From: Bacillus sp. SKDU12
Lineage (GTDB): Bacteria > Bacillota > Bacilli > Bacillales > Bacillaceae
Length of the DNA: 64,000 bases
NCBI RefSeq assembly: GCF_010093085.1
Contig: NZ_MSRC01000007.1
Location: 248,001 to 312,000, forward strand
Direction: 5' to 3'
The translations under genes and the position numbers were made by a program. The notes beneath the pieces were generated by a model, which was given only the letters and a program-made list of their open reading frames with translations, was not told the DNA's origin and searched no databases. Every line of letters begins with the position of its first letter. The first letter of the stretch is position 1. This document shows, piece after piece, positions 26,351-35,828 of this stretch.

Positions 26351-26557
26351 ATGGGAGTAGACGTGAATGTCATATTTCAAATCGCCGGAGTCGGAATCGT
26401 GGTCGCGTTTTTACACACGATTTTGGACCAGATGGGCAAAAAAGAATATGCCCAGTGGGTGACGCTGTTAGGTTTTATCTATATTTTATTTATGGTTGCT
26501 ACGATTGTAGATGACCTTTTTAAAAAGATAAAAGCTGTGTTTTTATTCCAAGGATAG
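26351..26557 (+). CDS. spoIIIAC: SpoIIIAC, small membrane channel component
   Basis: SpoIIIAC (68 residues) has two membrane helices (IFQIAGVGIVVAFLHTIL and WVTLLGFIYILFMVATIV). It is a paralogue of the N-terminal part of SpoIIIAD. GAGGGGAG precedes ATG 26351. It belongs to the mother-cell ring complex of the feeding tube. Confidence 0.93.
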   Translation: MGVDVNVIFQIAGVGIVVAFLHTILDQMGKKEYAQWVTLLGFIYILFMVATIVDDLFKKIKAVFLFQG

Positions 26558-26563
26558 GGGGGC

Positions 26564-26965
26564 TTGCAGATTGACATTGTTCAAATTGTAGGTTTAGGGC
26601 TGATCGCCACCTTCCTTTCTTTAATTGTCAAAGAACAAAAGCCGACCTTTGCGTTTTTAATCGTTGTGTTTGCCGGCTGCGCTATTTTTCTTTATTTGGT
26701 AGACCAAATCTACGACATTATTAGAATGATAGAAAAAATCGCGGTAAATGCAAACATCAATATGGTTTATGTTGAAACCATTTTAAAAATTATCGGAATC
26801 GCCTATATTGCTGAATTCGGGGCTCAGCTCACCAAGGATGCCGGTCAAGGGGCCATCGCCTCGAAAATAGAATTGGCAGGGAAAATTTTAATTCTCGTTA
26901 TGGCTGTGCCGATTTTAACCGTCATTATTGAAACGATTCTCGGACTTATACCTTCCATGTCATAG
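26564..26965 (+). CDS. spoIIIAD: SpoIIIAD, membrane channel component
   Basis: SpoIIIAD (133 residues, MQIDIVQIVGLGLIATFLSL onward) has four hydrophobic segments and repeats the SpoIIIAC fold twice. It starts at TTG 26564 behind AGGGGGG, with only 6 bp after spoIIIAC. It is part of the SpoIIIA complex in the mother-cell membrane. Confidence 0.93.
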   Translation: MQIDIVQIVGLGLIATFLSLIVKEQKPTFAFLIVVFAGCAIFLYLVDQIYDIIRMIEKIAVNANINMVYVETILKIIGIAYIAEFGAQLTKDAGQGAIASKIELAGKILILVMAVPILTVIIETILGLIPSMS

Positions 26966-26983
26966 CTGAAAGGAGGCGGTAGA

Positions 26984-28189
26984 TTGAAGCGTATTCAATG
27001 GGTTTTGTTTTTGGCCGTTCTGCTCATAGCAGGCGCAGGGGGTGCAGACATTGTACAGGCAGCCGGCGGGTCCGAACAAACGGAAGACCATGCTCAAACA
27101 GCTGAGCAATTAGCGGAAAGAACAGCAGCGTCGCTTGAGACAGATAAGATCGGTGAATTTTGGAATGACATTATGACAGAATACGGCGGACTGCTGCCAG
27201 AAAGCCAAAAAGGCAGCATAATTGAGTTTATCAATGGCGATAAATCATTTTCACCGCAAGAATGGCTGAAAGCTCTCTTTTCTTATTTGTTTCATGAAGT
27301 GCTTGCCAACGGAAAGCTGCTGGGCACATTGATTTTGCTCACAATTTTTTGCGTCATCCTGCAGCTTTTGCAAAATGCGTTTCAGCAAAGCACCGTTAGC
27401 AAGGTCGCATATTCAATTGTGTATATGGTGCTGATCATTCTTGCGTTGAATAGCTTTCATGTAGCAATCAATTATGCGACAGAAGCCATTCAGACGATGA
27501 CCAGCTTTATTCTCGCGCTCATTCCGCTCCTCTTGGCGCTTTTGGCATCCTCAGGCGGAGCTGTGTCTGCAGCCTTCTTTCATCCTGTTATCCTCTTTCT
27601 GATGAACACAAGCGGTCTCTTAATCCAGAATATTGTTATGCCGCTCATTTTCTTATCGGCGATTCTGAGCATTGTCAGCACAATGACCGAACAATACAAA
27701 GTAACACAGCTGGCCAACCTGCTCAGAAATATTGCTATCGGAGCACTCGCCGTCTTTCTCACCATCTTTCTTGGCGTCATCTCTGTTCAGGGGGCTTCTG
27801 CTGCAGTGACAGACGGCATTACGCTCAGGACGGCTAAATTTATAACCGGAAACTTTATACCTGTGCTTGGCCGAATGTTTACAGACGCGACAGATACAGT
27901 AATCAGCGCTTCCTTGCTGCTGAAAAATACAGTCGGGATACTCGGTGTCGCTATTTTGATTTGTATTGCTGCTTTTCCGGCAATCAAAGTGCTGTCCCTT
28001 GCCTTTATTTATAAGCTGGCAGCCGCGATTCTTCAGCCGCTTGGAGGCGGTCCTGTCATTACCTGCCTTGATGTCATCAGCAAAAGTGTCATTTATATTT
28101 TTGCCGCGCTCGCTATTGTGTCCCTCATGTTTTTTTTAAGCCTTACTGTGATCATCACAGCCGGAAACCTCACGATGATGATGAAATAA
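26984..28189 (+). CDS. spoIIIAE: SpoIIIAE, polytopic channel component
   Basis: SpoIIIAE (401 residues) is the largest membrane subunit. An N-terminal signal-like segment (WVLFLAVLLIAGAGGADIVQ) precedes an acidic extracytosolic region and then about seven hydrophobic helices, for example ILALIPLLLALLASSGGAVS. The start is TTG 26984 behind AAGGAGGCGG. Residue count is two more than I recall in 168. Confidence 0.93.
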   Translation: MKRIQWVLFLAVLLIAGAGGADIVQAAGGSEQTEDHAQTAEQLAERTAASLETDKIGEFWNDIMTEYGGLLPESQKGSIIEFINGDKSFSPQEWLKALFSYLFHEVLANGKLLGTLILLTIFCVILQLLQNAFQQSTVSKVAYSIVYMVLIILALNSFHVAINYATEAIQTMTSFILALIPLLLALLASSGGAVSAAFFHPVILFLMNTSGLLIQNIVMPLIFLSAILSIVSTMTEQYKVTQLANLLRNIAIGALAVFLTIFLGVISVQGASAAVTDGITLRTAKFITGNFIPVLGRMFTDATDTVISASLLLKNTVGILGVAILICIAAFPAIKVLSLAFIYKLAAAILQPLGGGPVITCLDVISKSVIYIFAALAIVSLMFFLSLTVIITAGNLTMMMK

Positions 28190-28202
28190 AGGAGGCTGAC
28201 GG

Positions 28203-28823
28203 ATGAGTTTTTTAACTGAATGGCTTACCACCATCGTGTTGTTTATCCTATTTGCCATTGTGATTGATATGCTGCTGCCGAGCTCCAGCATGCAAAAATA
28301 CGCCAAAATGGTAGTCAGCCTGCTTTTGATTGTCGTCATGCTCACACCGATTTTTAAGCTCTTCAATACAGACCCCGAAGTCATCTTTGAATATCTCACA
28401 AAAAACGGGCAGTCAGAGTCTGCCGGCATAAAAAATCAAATCAATTCAAAAAAAATAGAAATACAAGCTTCCCAGCGCGCATATATTTTAGAAGAAATGG
28501 CTGTCCAACTAAAAAAGAAAGCGGAGGAGAGATTCAGTCATGATGAATACAAAGTAGGCCGCATCAAACTGACGGCAGGAGAAAAGGTAGACTCAGAAGA
28601 GGATATTAAAACAATCAGCGTGTACATCACCCCGTCTTCTGAAAAAACGGTCCAAACGGTCGCGCCGGTCAATATTGATACAGATCACGCATACGTAACG
28701 AAAGAAGCAGCAGAACAAAAAGAAGCCAAACAGATACAAACGCAGCTTGCGGACATTTGGGAAATCGGAAGCGAGAAAATTACGGTTCATATGGAAGGCG
28801 GGGAGAGTGTCGGCAATGAATAG
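28203..28823 (+). CDS. spoIIIAF: SpoIIIAF, stage III sporulation protein
   Basis: SpoIIIAF (206 residues) has two N-terminal membrane helices (TTIVLFILFAIVIDMLLP and MVVSLLLIVVMLTPIF) and a soluble C-terminal domain with a ring-building fold like the type III secretion proteins. AAGGAGG precedes ATG 28203. The 3' end overlaps spoIIIAG by 8 bp. Confidence 0.93.
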   Translation: MSFLTEWLTTIVLFILFAIVIDMLLPSSSMQKYAKMVVSLLLIVVMLTPIFKLFNTDPEVIFEYLTKNGQSESAGIKNQINSKKIEIQASQRAYILEEMAVQLKKKAEERFSHDEYKVGRIKLTAGEKVDSEEDIKTISVYITPSSEKTVQTVAPVNIDTDHAYVTKEAAEQKEAKQIQTQLADIWEIGSEKITVHMEGGESVGNE

Positions 28824-29499
28824 AAACGGATTATGGAATGTATTGAAAAAGCAGTTTCTTCCGGGGCGAACGAAGGACGGTGAAAAGCCGAAGCTGACCA
28901 AATATCATTACTTTCTATTCGTTTTTGTTCTCGGAGTTTCTTTTATGCTTGTCAGCCAGCTGTTTTCTTCACCTGAGAAATCAGAAAACGCCAAAATGAC
29001 AACGGCAGTTTCATCACAAAAAGCCAGCAAAGAGAAAACAGCAGAAGTGTTTAAAGCCTCAAAATCTGATGAACCTAAAAACTCGATCGGTGATTATGAA
29101 AAAGAATACGAAAATCAGCTGAAAGAAATTCTTGAAACGATCATAGGTGTTGAGGATGTCTCGGTTGTCGTAAATGTTGATGCAACGTCGCTGAAAGTAT
29201 ACGAAAAAAACAAATCCAACAAAAATACAACCACTGAAGAAACAGACAAAGAAGGCGGAACTAGGAGCGTTACTGACCAGACATCAGAAGAAGAAATCGT
29301 CATGATCAAAAACGGCGATAAAGAAACACCCGTCGTCGTGCAAACGAAGAAGCCTGATATACGCGGTGTACTCGTTGTTGCTCAAGGAGTGGACAACGTT
29401 CAAATAAAACAAACCATTATTGAAGCGGTGACACGAGTCCTGGATGTTCCAAGCCACCGGGTGGCGGTTGCCCCTAAAAAAATAAAGGAGGATTCATAA
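28816..29499 (+). CDS. spoIIIAG: SpoIIIAG, ring-forming channel protein
   Basis: SpoIIIAG (227 residues) forms a large ring in the intermembrane space. It has one membrane helix (YHYFLFVFVLGVSFMLVS) and a C-terminal YscJ/FliF-like ring-building domain, with an acidic Thr/Glu-rich insertion (NTTTEETDKEGGTRSV). The start at 28816 follows GGGAGAG and lies inside spoIIIAF; a longer frame upstream is out of family. spoIIIAH begins one base after the stop. Confidence 0.93.
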   Translation: MNRNGLWNVLKKQFLPGRTKDGEKPKLTKYHYFLFVFVLGVSFMLVSQLFSSPEKSENAKMTTAVSSQKASKEKTAEVFKASKSDEPKNSIGDYEKEYENQLKEILETIIGVEDVSVVVNVDATSLKVYEKNKSNKNTTTEETDKEGGTRSVTDQTSEEEIVMIKNGDKETPVVVQTKKPDIRGVLVVAQGVDNVQIKQTIIEAVTRVLDVPSHRVAVAPKKIKEDS

Positions 29500-30156
29500 A
29501 TGCTCAAAAAACAAACCGTTTGGCTATTAACAATGCTCAGTCTTGTCGTGGTGTTAAGCGTCTACTATATCATGTCGCCGGAAAGCAAAAATGCCGTGCA
29601 AATGCAAAGTGAAAAAAGCGCGTCTGACTCAGGAGAGGTAGCAACTGAAAAAGCGCCTGTCAAGCAAGACACGAAAGAAAAGAGCGGTACAGAAACTGAA
29701 AAAGGAAAAGAGGATGGAACAAAGGGCACGAAAGATTCATCAGCAGACAAGGAAACATCAGCTGAAGCCAGTGAAAAAGGGACTGTTGTGACAGAAACAG
29801 CCGATGATGATCTGTTTACGACGTACCGTCTTGATTTAGAAGATGCCAGAAGCAAAGAAAGAGAAGAGCTGAATGCTGTTGTCTCAAGCGACGACGCAAC
29901 AGCAAAGGAAAAGAGTAAAGCATATGATAAAATGACAGCTCTCAGTGAAGTAGAAGGAACAGAAAAACAGCTGGAAACGCTTATTAAAACACAAGGCTAC
30001 GAAGACGCGCTCGTTAATGCTGAAGGAGATAAAATCAACATTACAGTCAAATCAGACAAACACTCTAAATCAAAGGCGACAGCGATTATCGATCTTGTGG
30101 CAAAAGAAATCAAAACAATGAAAGACGTCGCTGTCACATTTGAACCATCCAAGTGA
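29500..30156 (+). CDS. spoIIIAH: SpoIIIAH, SpoIIQ-binding channel protein
   Basis: SpoIIIAH (218 residues) spans the mother-cell membrane once (QTVWLLTMLSLVVVLSVYYI) and binds SpoIIQ of the forespore to bridge the two membranes. A low-complexity Lys/Glu/Thr/Ser linker (residues 32-100) precedes the YscJ-like domain near the end (SKATAIIDLVAKEIKTMKDV). AAAGGAGGATTC precedes the ATG. The linker is the region most unlike 168. A terminator closes the operon. Confidence 0.94.
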   Translation: MLKKQTVWLLTMLSLVVVLSVYYIMSPESKNAVQMQSEKSASDSGEVATEKAPVKQDTKEKSGTETEKGKEDGTKGTKDSSADKETSAEASEKGTVVTETADDDLFTTYRLDLEDARSKEREELNAVVSSDDATAKEKSKAYDKMTALSEVEGTEKQLETLIKTQGYEDALVNAEGDKINITVKSDKHSKSKATAIIDLVAKEIKTMKDVAVTFEPSK

Positions 30157-30170
30157 AAATGAAAAAACAC

Positions 30171-30194
30171 GCCCGCTTACTTAGCGGGCTTTTT
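30171..30194 (+). terminator. Terminator of the spoIIIA operon
   Basis: GCCCGCT/AGCGGGC stem with a TACTT loop and a following T run, 15 bp after spoIIIAH. Confidence 0.88.
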
Positions 30195-30214
30195 GCATGA
30201 CAATTATATTCGAG

Positions 30215-30243
30215 TTGAATTTAAAAGTCCGCTCCTGTAAGAT
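30215..30243 (+). promoter_or_regulatory. Likely sigma-A promoter of accBC
   Basis: TTGAAT (30215-30220) and TAAGAT (30238-30243) with a 17-bp spacer, 66 bp before accB. Confidence 0.6.
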
Positions 30244-30309
30244 AAACATAGTATGTACTTTTAGTAGTAACCTATAAAAAAGAAATTTGATACATAGGAG
30301 TGCGATTGA

Positions 30310-30783
30310 ATGTTAAATATGAAAGAAATCCACGAGCTGATTAAAGCAATTGATGAGTCTACAATTGACGAATTCGTATATGAAAATGAAGGTGTATCCT
30401 TAAAATTAAAAAAACATGAAGCAGGCACTGTTCAAGTCATGCAGCAAGCGTCAGCAACATCTGTACAGGCGCCGGCAGTTCAGCCTCAAGCACAGCAAGC
30501 AGTCCCAGCACCTGCCCAAGAAGAAACTAAGCAAGATGAGAATCTGCATAAAATTACTTCACCAATGGTAGGAACGTTTTATGCATCATCATCACCGGAA
30601 TCTGGCCCGTATGTATCAGCCGGCTCAAAAGTAAACGAAAACACCGTTGTCTGCATAGTAGAAGCGATGAAACTTTTCAACGAAATCGAAGCGGAAGTGA
30701 AAGGCGAAATCGTTGAAGTATTAGTAGAAAACGGCCAGCTGGTCGAATACGGACAACCTCTATTTCTTGTAAAAGCAGAGTAA
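30310..30783 (+). CDS. accB: AccB, biotin carboxyl carrier protein
   Basis: AccB (157 residues) carries the biotin that shuttles CO2 in acetyl-CoA carboxylase, the first step of fatty acid synthesis. The biotinylated Lys lies in [16 protein letters not shown] short N-terminal helical part is linked by an Ala/Pro/Gln-rich hinge ([19 protein letters not shown]). It starts at ATG 30310 behind ATAGGAGTGC. accC follows after 11 bp. Confidence 0.95.
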   Translation: MLNMKEIHELIKAIDESTIDEFVYENEGVSLKLKKHEAGTVQVMQQASATSVQAPAVQPQAQQAVPAPAQEETKQDENLHKITSPMVGTFYASSSPESGPYVSAGSKVNENTVVCIVEAMKLFNEIEAEVKGEIVEVLVENGQLVEYGQPLFLVKAE

Positions 30784-30794
30784 GGAGACTTAAC

Positions 30795-32147
30795 ATGATT
30801 AAAAAGCTATTGATCGCCAATCGAGGAGAAATTGCTGTCAGAATCATCAGAGCCTGCAGAGAGCTCGGGATTGATACTGTCGCTGTTTATTCAGAAGCTG
30901 ATAAAGATGCCCTTCATGTTCAAATGGCTGATGAAGCTTTTTGCATCGGACCGAAAGCATCAAAAGACAGCTATTTAAACGTTACGAATATTGTGAGTGT
31001 TGCAAAACTGACTGGCACGGACGCTATTCATCCGGGATATGGGTTTTTAGCTGAAAATGCTGATTTCGCTGAATTATGTGAAGAAGTTAACGTCACGTTT
31101 GTCGGCCCGAGTGCTGACGCCATTTCAAAAATGGGAACAAAAGACGTTGCGCGGGAAACGATGAAACAGGCCGGTGTGCCAATCGTGCCGGGTTCACAAG
31201 GAATTATAGAAAATGTGGAAGAAGCGGTTTCGCTTGCTGATGAAATTGGGTATCCTGTAATTATAAAAGCCACCGCAGGCGGAGGCGGAAAAGGAATCAG
31301 GGTTGCTCGCACCGAAGAGGAATTGATTAATGGCATTAAGATTACACAGCAGGAAGCCGCAACAGCATTCGGGAATCCAGGTGTATACATAGAAAAATAC
31401 ATAGAAGATTTTCGCCATGTTGAGATCCAAGTGCTTGCCGATAACTACGGAAATACGATTCATTTAGGAGAACGCGACTGCTCAATTCAAAGGCGTCTGC
31501 AAAAGCTTTTGGAAGAATCACCATCTCCTGCCCTTGATTCAGAAATCAGGGAGCAGATGGGAAGTGCCGCGGTAAAGGCTGCGAAAGCGGTCGGCTATAC
31601 AGGCGCAGGAACAGTTGAATTTATTTATGACTACAAAGAACAGCGCTATTACTTCATGGAAATGAACACGAGAATTCAGGTAGAGCACCCAGTTACAGAA
31701 ATGGTGACAGGAACTGACCTGATTAAGGAACAAATTAAAGTGGCATCAGGATTAGAACTGAGCCTCAAGCAGGAAGATGTTGAATTTGAAGGCTGGGCTA
31801 TCGAATGCCGGATCAACGCGGAAAATCCAAGTAAAAATTTCATGCCGTCACCGGGTGAAATTAAAATGTACCTGCCTCCTGGCGGTCTTGGTGTCCGTAT
31901 CGATTCTGCTGTGTATCCGGGCTATTCTATCCCTCCGTACTATGACAGCATGATTGCAAAAGTGATCACATACGGAAAAACGAGGGATGAAGCGATTGCC
32001 CGCATGAAGCGCGCATTGAGCGAATTCGTCATCGAAGGCATTGAGACAACAATCCCGTTCCACTTAAAACTGCTTGAACACGAAACATTTGTGGGCGGAG
32101 AGTTTAATACGAAATTTTTAGAAACATATGATGTAATGGGCTCATAA
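30795..32147 (+). CDS. accC: AccC, biotin carboxylase
   Basis: AccC (450 residues) carboxylates the biotin of AccB using ATP and bicarbonate. It has the ATP-grasp fold with the Gly-rich loop [13 protein letters not shown] and the catalytic segment [18 protein letters not shown]. The N-terminus is [25 protein letters not shown] precedes ATG 30795. It is co-transcribed with accB and followed by yqhY, an arrangement kept across Bacillus. Confidence 0.95.
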   Translation: MIKKLLIANRGEIAVRIIRACRELGIDTVAVYSEADKDALHVQMADEAFCIGPKASKDSYLNVTNIVSVAKLTGTDAIHPGYGFLAENADFAELCEEVNVTFVGPSADAISKMGTKDVARETMKQAGVPIVPGSQGIIENVEEAVSLADEIGYPVIIKATAGGGGKGIRVARTEEELINGIKITQQEAATAFGNPGVYIEKYIEDFRHVEIQVLADNYGNTIHLGERDCSIQRRLQKLLEESPSPALDSEIREQMGSAAVKAAKAVGYTGAGTVEFIYDYKEQRYYFMEMNTRIQVEHPVTEMVTGTDLIKEQIKVASGLELSLKQEDVEFEGWAIECRINAENPSKNFMPSPGEIKMYLPPGGLGVRIDSAVYPGYSIPPYYDSMIAKVITYGKTRDEAIARMKRALSEFVIEGIETTIPFHLKLLEHETFVGGEFNTKFLETYDVMGS

Positions 32148-32167
32148 TTTTAACGGAGGTGAATTGA

Positions 32168-32572
32168 ATGAAAGACAACAGCTTGCTTAAGATGGATCAA
32201 GATACACATTTAGGTAAGGTTGAGATTGCACCGGAAGTCATTGAGGTTATTGCCGGCATAGCTGCTTCAGAAGTTGAGGGTATTGCTGAAATGCGCGGAA
32301 ACTTCGCGACCGGCGTTGTCGAGCGCTTCGGTAAAGTGAATCATGGCAAAGGTGTCAAGGTTGACCTTGCGGATGACGGAATTACGATCGATGTATATTG
32401 TGTCGTCAGCTTCGGTGTTTCGATTCCGAAAGTTGCAGCATCCGTTCAGGAAAACATTCGTCAAACCTTATTAAACATGACGTCTCTTTCGATTAATGAA
32501 ATCAATATTCATATCGTCGGCATTCAATTTGACACAAAAGCCCAGGAAGTCCAAATCGACGAAGAAATGTAA
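32168..32572 (+). CDS. yqhY: YqhY, Asp23/Gls24-family protein
   Basis: YqhY (134 residues) belongs to the Asp23 (alkaline shock) family, with VIEVIAGIAASEVEGIAEMRG and the KGVKVDLADDGITIDVYCVV core. It lies 20 bp after accC, behind ACGGAGGTGAATTG. In B. subtilis loss of yqhY upsets lipid metabolism and selects mutations in acetyl-CoA carboxylase genes, which fits its place in this operon. The molecular activity is unknown. Confidence 0.92.
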   Translation: MKDNSLLKMDQDTHLGKVEIAPEVIEVIAGIAASEVEGIAEMRGNFATGVVERFGKVNHGKGVKVDLADDGITIDVYCVVSFGVSIPKVAASVQENIRQTLLNMTSLSINEINIHIVGIQFDTKAQEVQIDEEM

Positions 32573-32584
32573 ATGGCTTAACAC

Positions 32585-32618
32585 AAAACCAAGGGGAGGG
32601 CGGCCCTTTGGTTTTTTT
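32585..32618 (+). terminator. Terminator after yqhY
   Basis: AAAACCAA...CCC region pairs with the TTTGGTTTT arm (AAAACCAAgGGG with CCCtTTGGTTTT) and is followed by T residues. Confidence 0.8.
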
Positions 32619-32641
32619 ACACGTTACCCTTATTTCAAAGT

Positions 32642-32679
32642 ATGAAGAAAGCCGGCTCAAAGCAGCCGAGTTTCTTCAT
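32642..32679 (+). other. Strong stem-loop upstream of nusB
   Basis: ATGAAGAAA pairs with TTTCTTCAT, and CGGCT with AGC/GCCG inside, giving a long hairpin in the yqhY-nusB gap. No T run follows. A TGTTATGAT extended -10 at 32775-32783, closer to nusB, may drive that gene, so the hairpin would lie upstream of the nusB transcript unless read-through occurs. Confidence 0.5.
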
Positions 32680-32774
32680 GATCGTGAAATCCGAATGATC
32701 ATATTACGATGCGTGAAAATATTCGGTAATAGGGTAAGAAACCTTGATTTCAATATGCGGATATGAAAAAAATA

Positions 32775-32783
32775 TGTTATGAT
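32775..32783 (+). promoter_or_regulatory. Extended -10 element upstream of nusB
   Basis: TGTTATGAT matches the extended -10 pattern 52 bp before nusB. A TTGATT at 32744 is too far to be its -35. Confidence 0.45.
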
Positions 32784-32834
32784 CTCTTTGTGGCTTAACG
32801 ACAAGCGGATAAAGAGGATCAAAGGAGAAAGAAA

Positions 32835-33224
32835 ATGAAAAGAAGAACAGCAAGAGAAAAAGCTTTGCAGGCACTATTTCAAATTGATGTCAGCGATATT
32901 GCAGTGAATGAAGCCATAGAACATGCACTGGATGAAGAAAAAACAGATCCTTTCTTTGAACAGCTTGTACACGGAGTGTTGGAACATCAAGTCCAACTGG
33001 ATGAAATGATCTCCAAACACCTCGTGAATTGGAAGCTCGATCGGATTGCCAATGTTGACCGCGCGATTTTGCGTCTGGCAGCATACGAAATGGCCTATGC
33101 CGAAGACATTCCGGTGAATGTCTCCATGAATGAAGCGATTGAGCTGGCAAAACGGTTTGGTGATGACAAAGCGACAAAATTTGTAAACGGAGTTCTTTCT
33201 AACATTAAATCTGATATTGAATAA
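32835..33224 (+). CDS. nusB: NusB, transcription antitermination factor
   Basis: NusB (129 residues) binds boxA RNA with S10 in rRNA antitermination. All-helical, with the family start [16 protein letters not shown] and the C-terminal [20 protein letters not shown] segment. AAAGGAGAAAG precedes the ATG. folD follows 17 bp later with its own AGGAGG, so the genes are likely co-transcribed. Confidence 0.94.
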   Translation: MKRRTAREKALQALFQIDVSDIAVNEAIEHALDEEKTDPFFEQLVHGVLEHQVQLDEMISKHLVNWKLDRIANVDRAILRLAAYEMAYAEDIPVNVSMNEAIELAKRFGDDKATKFVNGVLSNIKSDIE

Positions 33225-33241
33225 TCATAGGAGGAAAGAAA

Positions 33242-34093
33242 ATGACTGCAACAATCATCGACGGAAAAGAAACAGCTAGAGAAAAACGCGAACAATTGGC
33301 AAAAGAGGTAGAAGAGCTTAAAAAGCAAGGCGTCACTCCCGGGCTGGCGGTCATTTTGATTGGAGATGATCCTGCATCCCACTCTTACGTGCGTGGAAAG
33401 AAAAAAGCAGCTGAAACAATGGGAATGAATTTCAAGCTTGATCAATTTGACAGCAGCTTCACAGAAGCTGAACTGCTTTCCGTTATTGATCAATACAATC
33501 AAGACCCTGCGTTTCACGGCATTCTCGTTCAGCTTCCGCTCCCAGATCATATTTCTGAAAAAGCGGTAATTGAACGCATCTCTCCTGATAAAGATGTAGA
33601 CGGTTTTCATCCGCTAAACGTAGGGAAAATGCTGCTTGGCGAAGATACGTTTCTTCCGTGCACACCTCACGGAATTGTTGAGCTTTTGAAGAAAACCAAG
33701 ATCGACCTTTCCGGTAAAGAGGTTGTTGTAGTCGGCCGAAGCAATATTGTCGGCAAACCTGTGGGCCAGCTTTTATTAAATGAAAATGCGACAGTTACTT
33801 ACTGTCATTCAAGAACAGAAAATATGACGGAACATACGAAAAAAGCGGACATCTTGGTGGTGGCAGTCGGCAGGGCTAATTTCATCAGTGCAGATCAAAT
33901 CAAAGAGGGCGCTGTTGTTATTGATGTTGGCGTTAATCGTTTGGAAAGCGGAAAGCTCTGCGGAGACGTTGAATTTGAAGGGGCAAAGGAAAAAGCGTCC
34001 TTCATTACACCGGTTCCGGGCGGAGTAGGACCGATGACCATCACGATGCTTGCGCATAATACTGTTAAATCCGCGAAACGTACGTTATCATAG
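33242..34093 (+). CDS. folD: FolD, methylene-THF dehydrogenase/cyclohydrolase
   Basis: FolD (283 residues) interconverts 5,10-methylene-THF and 10-formyl-THF with NADP. The catalytic part has [17 protein letters not shown] (Tyr/Lys pair) and [11 protein letters not shown]; the NADP part has [12 protein letters not shown] and [11 protein letters not shown] near the end. The start follows AGGAGGAAAGAA. Its folate product connects to the glycine cleavage system in the same window metabolically, not by operon. Confidence 0.95.
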   Translation: MTATIIDGKETAREKREQLAKEVEELKKQGVTPGLAVILIGDDPASHSYVRGKKKAAETMGMNFKLDQFDSSFTEAELLSVIDQYNQDPAFHGILVQLPLPDHISEKAVIERISPDKDVDGFHPLNVGKMLLGEDTFLPCTPHGIVELLKKTKIDLSGKEVVVVGRSNIVGKPVGQLLLNENATVTYCHSRTENMTEHTKKADILVVAVGRANFISADQIKEGAVVIDVGVNRLESGKLCGDVEFEGAKEKASFITPVPGGVGPMTITMLAHNTVKSAKRTLS

Positions 34094-34103
34094 ATAATTG
34101 GAG

Positions 34104-34140
34104 ATATTCACAGGCGGGGCGTTTTGTCCGCAGTGAATAT
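34104..34140 (+). other. Stem-loop in the folD-xseA gap
   Basis: Stem ATATTCAC/GTGAATAT continues into GCGG/CCGC around the loop GGCGTTTTGT. It precedes the terminator-like hairpin at 34150 by only 9 bp. No T run. Confidence 0.55.
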
Positions 34141-34149
34141 GAGCACGAT

Positions 34150-34192
34150 ACCCGCTTCTTGAGGCTCCTAAAGCCAGGGCGGGTTTTCTTTA
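34150..34192 (+). terminator. Terminator-like hairpin before xseA
   Basis: ACCCGC/GCGGGT outer stem and GGCT/AGCC inner stem, followed by TTTCTTT. It would separate folD from xseA transcription at least partly. Confidence 0.65.
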
Positions 34193-34230
34193 GTTATGGT
34201 GCAGGAATGCTTATGAGAGGAGTTTGAGAC

Positions 34231-35577
34231 ATGGGCGAAACAGCGTATGTTACTGTCTCAGCGCTGACAAAGTATATAAAACGAAAATTCGATGTTGATC
34301 CTCACCTTGAAAATATTTGGATTAAAGGCGAATTATCGAATGTCAAAATACACACAAGAGGCCACATTTATTTCACATTGAAGGACGAAAACGCCAGAAT
34401 GCAGTCGGTGATGTTCGCGAGACAGAGCGAGCGTCTGCCTTTTAAACCTGAAAACGGCATGAAGGTGCTGGTTAGAGGCGGAATTTCCGTATATGAACCG
34501 AGCGGAAACTATCAATTATATGCAAAAGAAATGCAGCCTGACGGGGTCGGAGCGCTTTATTTAGCGTACGAAGAGCTGAAAAAGAAGCTTGCCGGAGAAG
34601 GTTTATTTGATGACCGCTATAAAAAACAAATCCCCGCATTTCCAGCCACAATCGGGGTTGTGACATCTCCAACGGGTGCTGCTGTCAGAGATGTCATTAC
34701 AACTCTAAAAAGAAGATATCCCCTTGTAAAAGTCATTGTTCTTCCAGCGCTCGTACAAGGTGAAAATGCGAGCAAATCTATCGTTACGCGCATTGAAGAG
34801 GCAAATAAAAAAGAGCTCTGCGACGTATTAATTGTCGGAAGAGGCGGCGGTTCGATAGAAGAACTATGGGCATTTAATGAAGAAATAGTAGCACGCGCGA
34901 TCTTCGCTTCCAATATTCCGATTATATCTGCAGTCGGGCATGAAACGGACTTTACAATTAGTGATTTTGTCGCTGATATCAGAGCTGCAACACCGACAGG
35001 AGCAGCTGAGATTGCCGTGCCTCATACTACTGATTTAATTGAACGGACAAAGACGGCGGAAGTCAGAATGACACGAGCGATGCAGCAGCATCTCGGCCAG
35101 AAAAAAGAACGGGTTCAAACGCTCCAATCCTCGTATGCCTTCCGTTTTCCAAAGCGGTTGTATGCGCAAAAAGAGCAGCAGTTTGACCTGGCCTATCAGC
35201 AGTTTCAAGCACAGCTTACCGCACTTTTAGATCAAAACAGCAGACAGCTTGAGCGTGAAACATACAGATTAGAGGCGCTGCACCCTCATGAACAGCTAAA
35301 GCAAGCGAAAACACGTTACGAAGAACAAACAAATCAGCTGAGAAAAAACATGAATATCCAAATGAAGCAGCTGCACTCCCAATTTCAAACTGTTCTTGGC
35401 AAGCTGAATGCGTTAAGCCCTCTTCAAGTGATGGAAAGAGGATACAGCTTGGCTTATAAAGAAGATGAACTTATTAAAAGTGTCAGTCAGATAGAAGAGA
35501 AGGATCAGGTTGAGGTCAAATTAAAGGACGGCGTGCTGACCTGTGAAGTATTAGAAAAGAGAGGGGAAGAAAAATGA
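34231..35577 (+). CDS. xseA: XseA, exonuclease VII large subunit
   Basis: XseA (448 residues) cuts single-stranded DNA from both ends with XseB. An N-terminal OB domain ([34 protein letters not shown]) is followed by the catalytic core ([53 protein letters not shown]) and a long helical C-terminal arm. Starts at ATG 34231 behind GAGAGGAG. Overlaps xseB by 4 bp. Confidence 0.95.
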   Translation: MGETAYVTVSALTKYIKRKFDVDPHLENIWIKGELSNVKIHTRGHIYFTLKDENARMQSVMFARQSERLPFKPENGMKVLVRGGISVYEPSGNYQLYAKEMQPDGVGALYLAYEELKKKLAGEGLFDDRYKKQIPAFPATIGVVTSPTGAAVRDVITTLKRRYPLVKVIVLPALVQGENASKSIVTRIEEANKKELCDVLIVGRGGGSIEELWAFNEEIVARAIFASNIPIISAVGHETDFTISDFVADIRAATPTGAAEIAVPHTTDLIERTKTAEVRMTRAMQQHLGQKKERVQTLQSSYAFRFPKRLYAQKEQQFDLAYQQFQAQLTALLDQNSRQLERETYRLEALHPHEQLKQAKTRYEEQTNQLRKNMNIQMKQLHSQFQTVLGKLNALSPLQVMERGYSLAYKEDELIKSVSQIEEKDQVEVKLKDGVLTCEVLEKRGEEK

Positions 35578-35828
35578 CAGACGTGAAAAAAAATGAAAAC
35601 ATGACATTTGAAGAAGCGATGAAAGGGCTTGAGAGCATTGTATCAAAGCTTGAAGAAGGCGATGTGCCTTTAGAGCAGGCAATTAACTATTTCCAAGAAG
35701 GCATGGCTCTATCAAAAATGTGCCATGAAAAACTGCAAAAAGTCGAAAAACAAATGGACTTCATTTTAAAAGAAGACGGCGAACTGGCACCTTTCAGTGT
35801 TCAGGAGGAAGACAAAGGTGACAAATAA
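35574..35828 (+). CDS. xseB: XseB, exonuclease VII small subunit
   Basis: XseB (84 residues) is the helical-hairpin small subunit of exonuclease VII; several copies wrap the XseA arm. The family segment is [23 protein letters not shown] (split here as two overlapping parts) with [22 protein letters not shown] precedes the ATG. Overlaps xseA by 4 and ispA by 11 bp, so translation of the three is coupled. Confidence 0.95.
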   Translation: MTDVKKNENMTFEEAMKGLESIVSKLEEGDVPLEQAINYFQEGMALSKMCHEKLQKVEKQMDFILKEDGELAPFSVQEEDKGDK

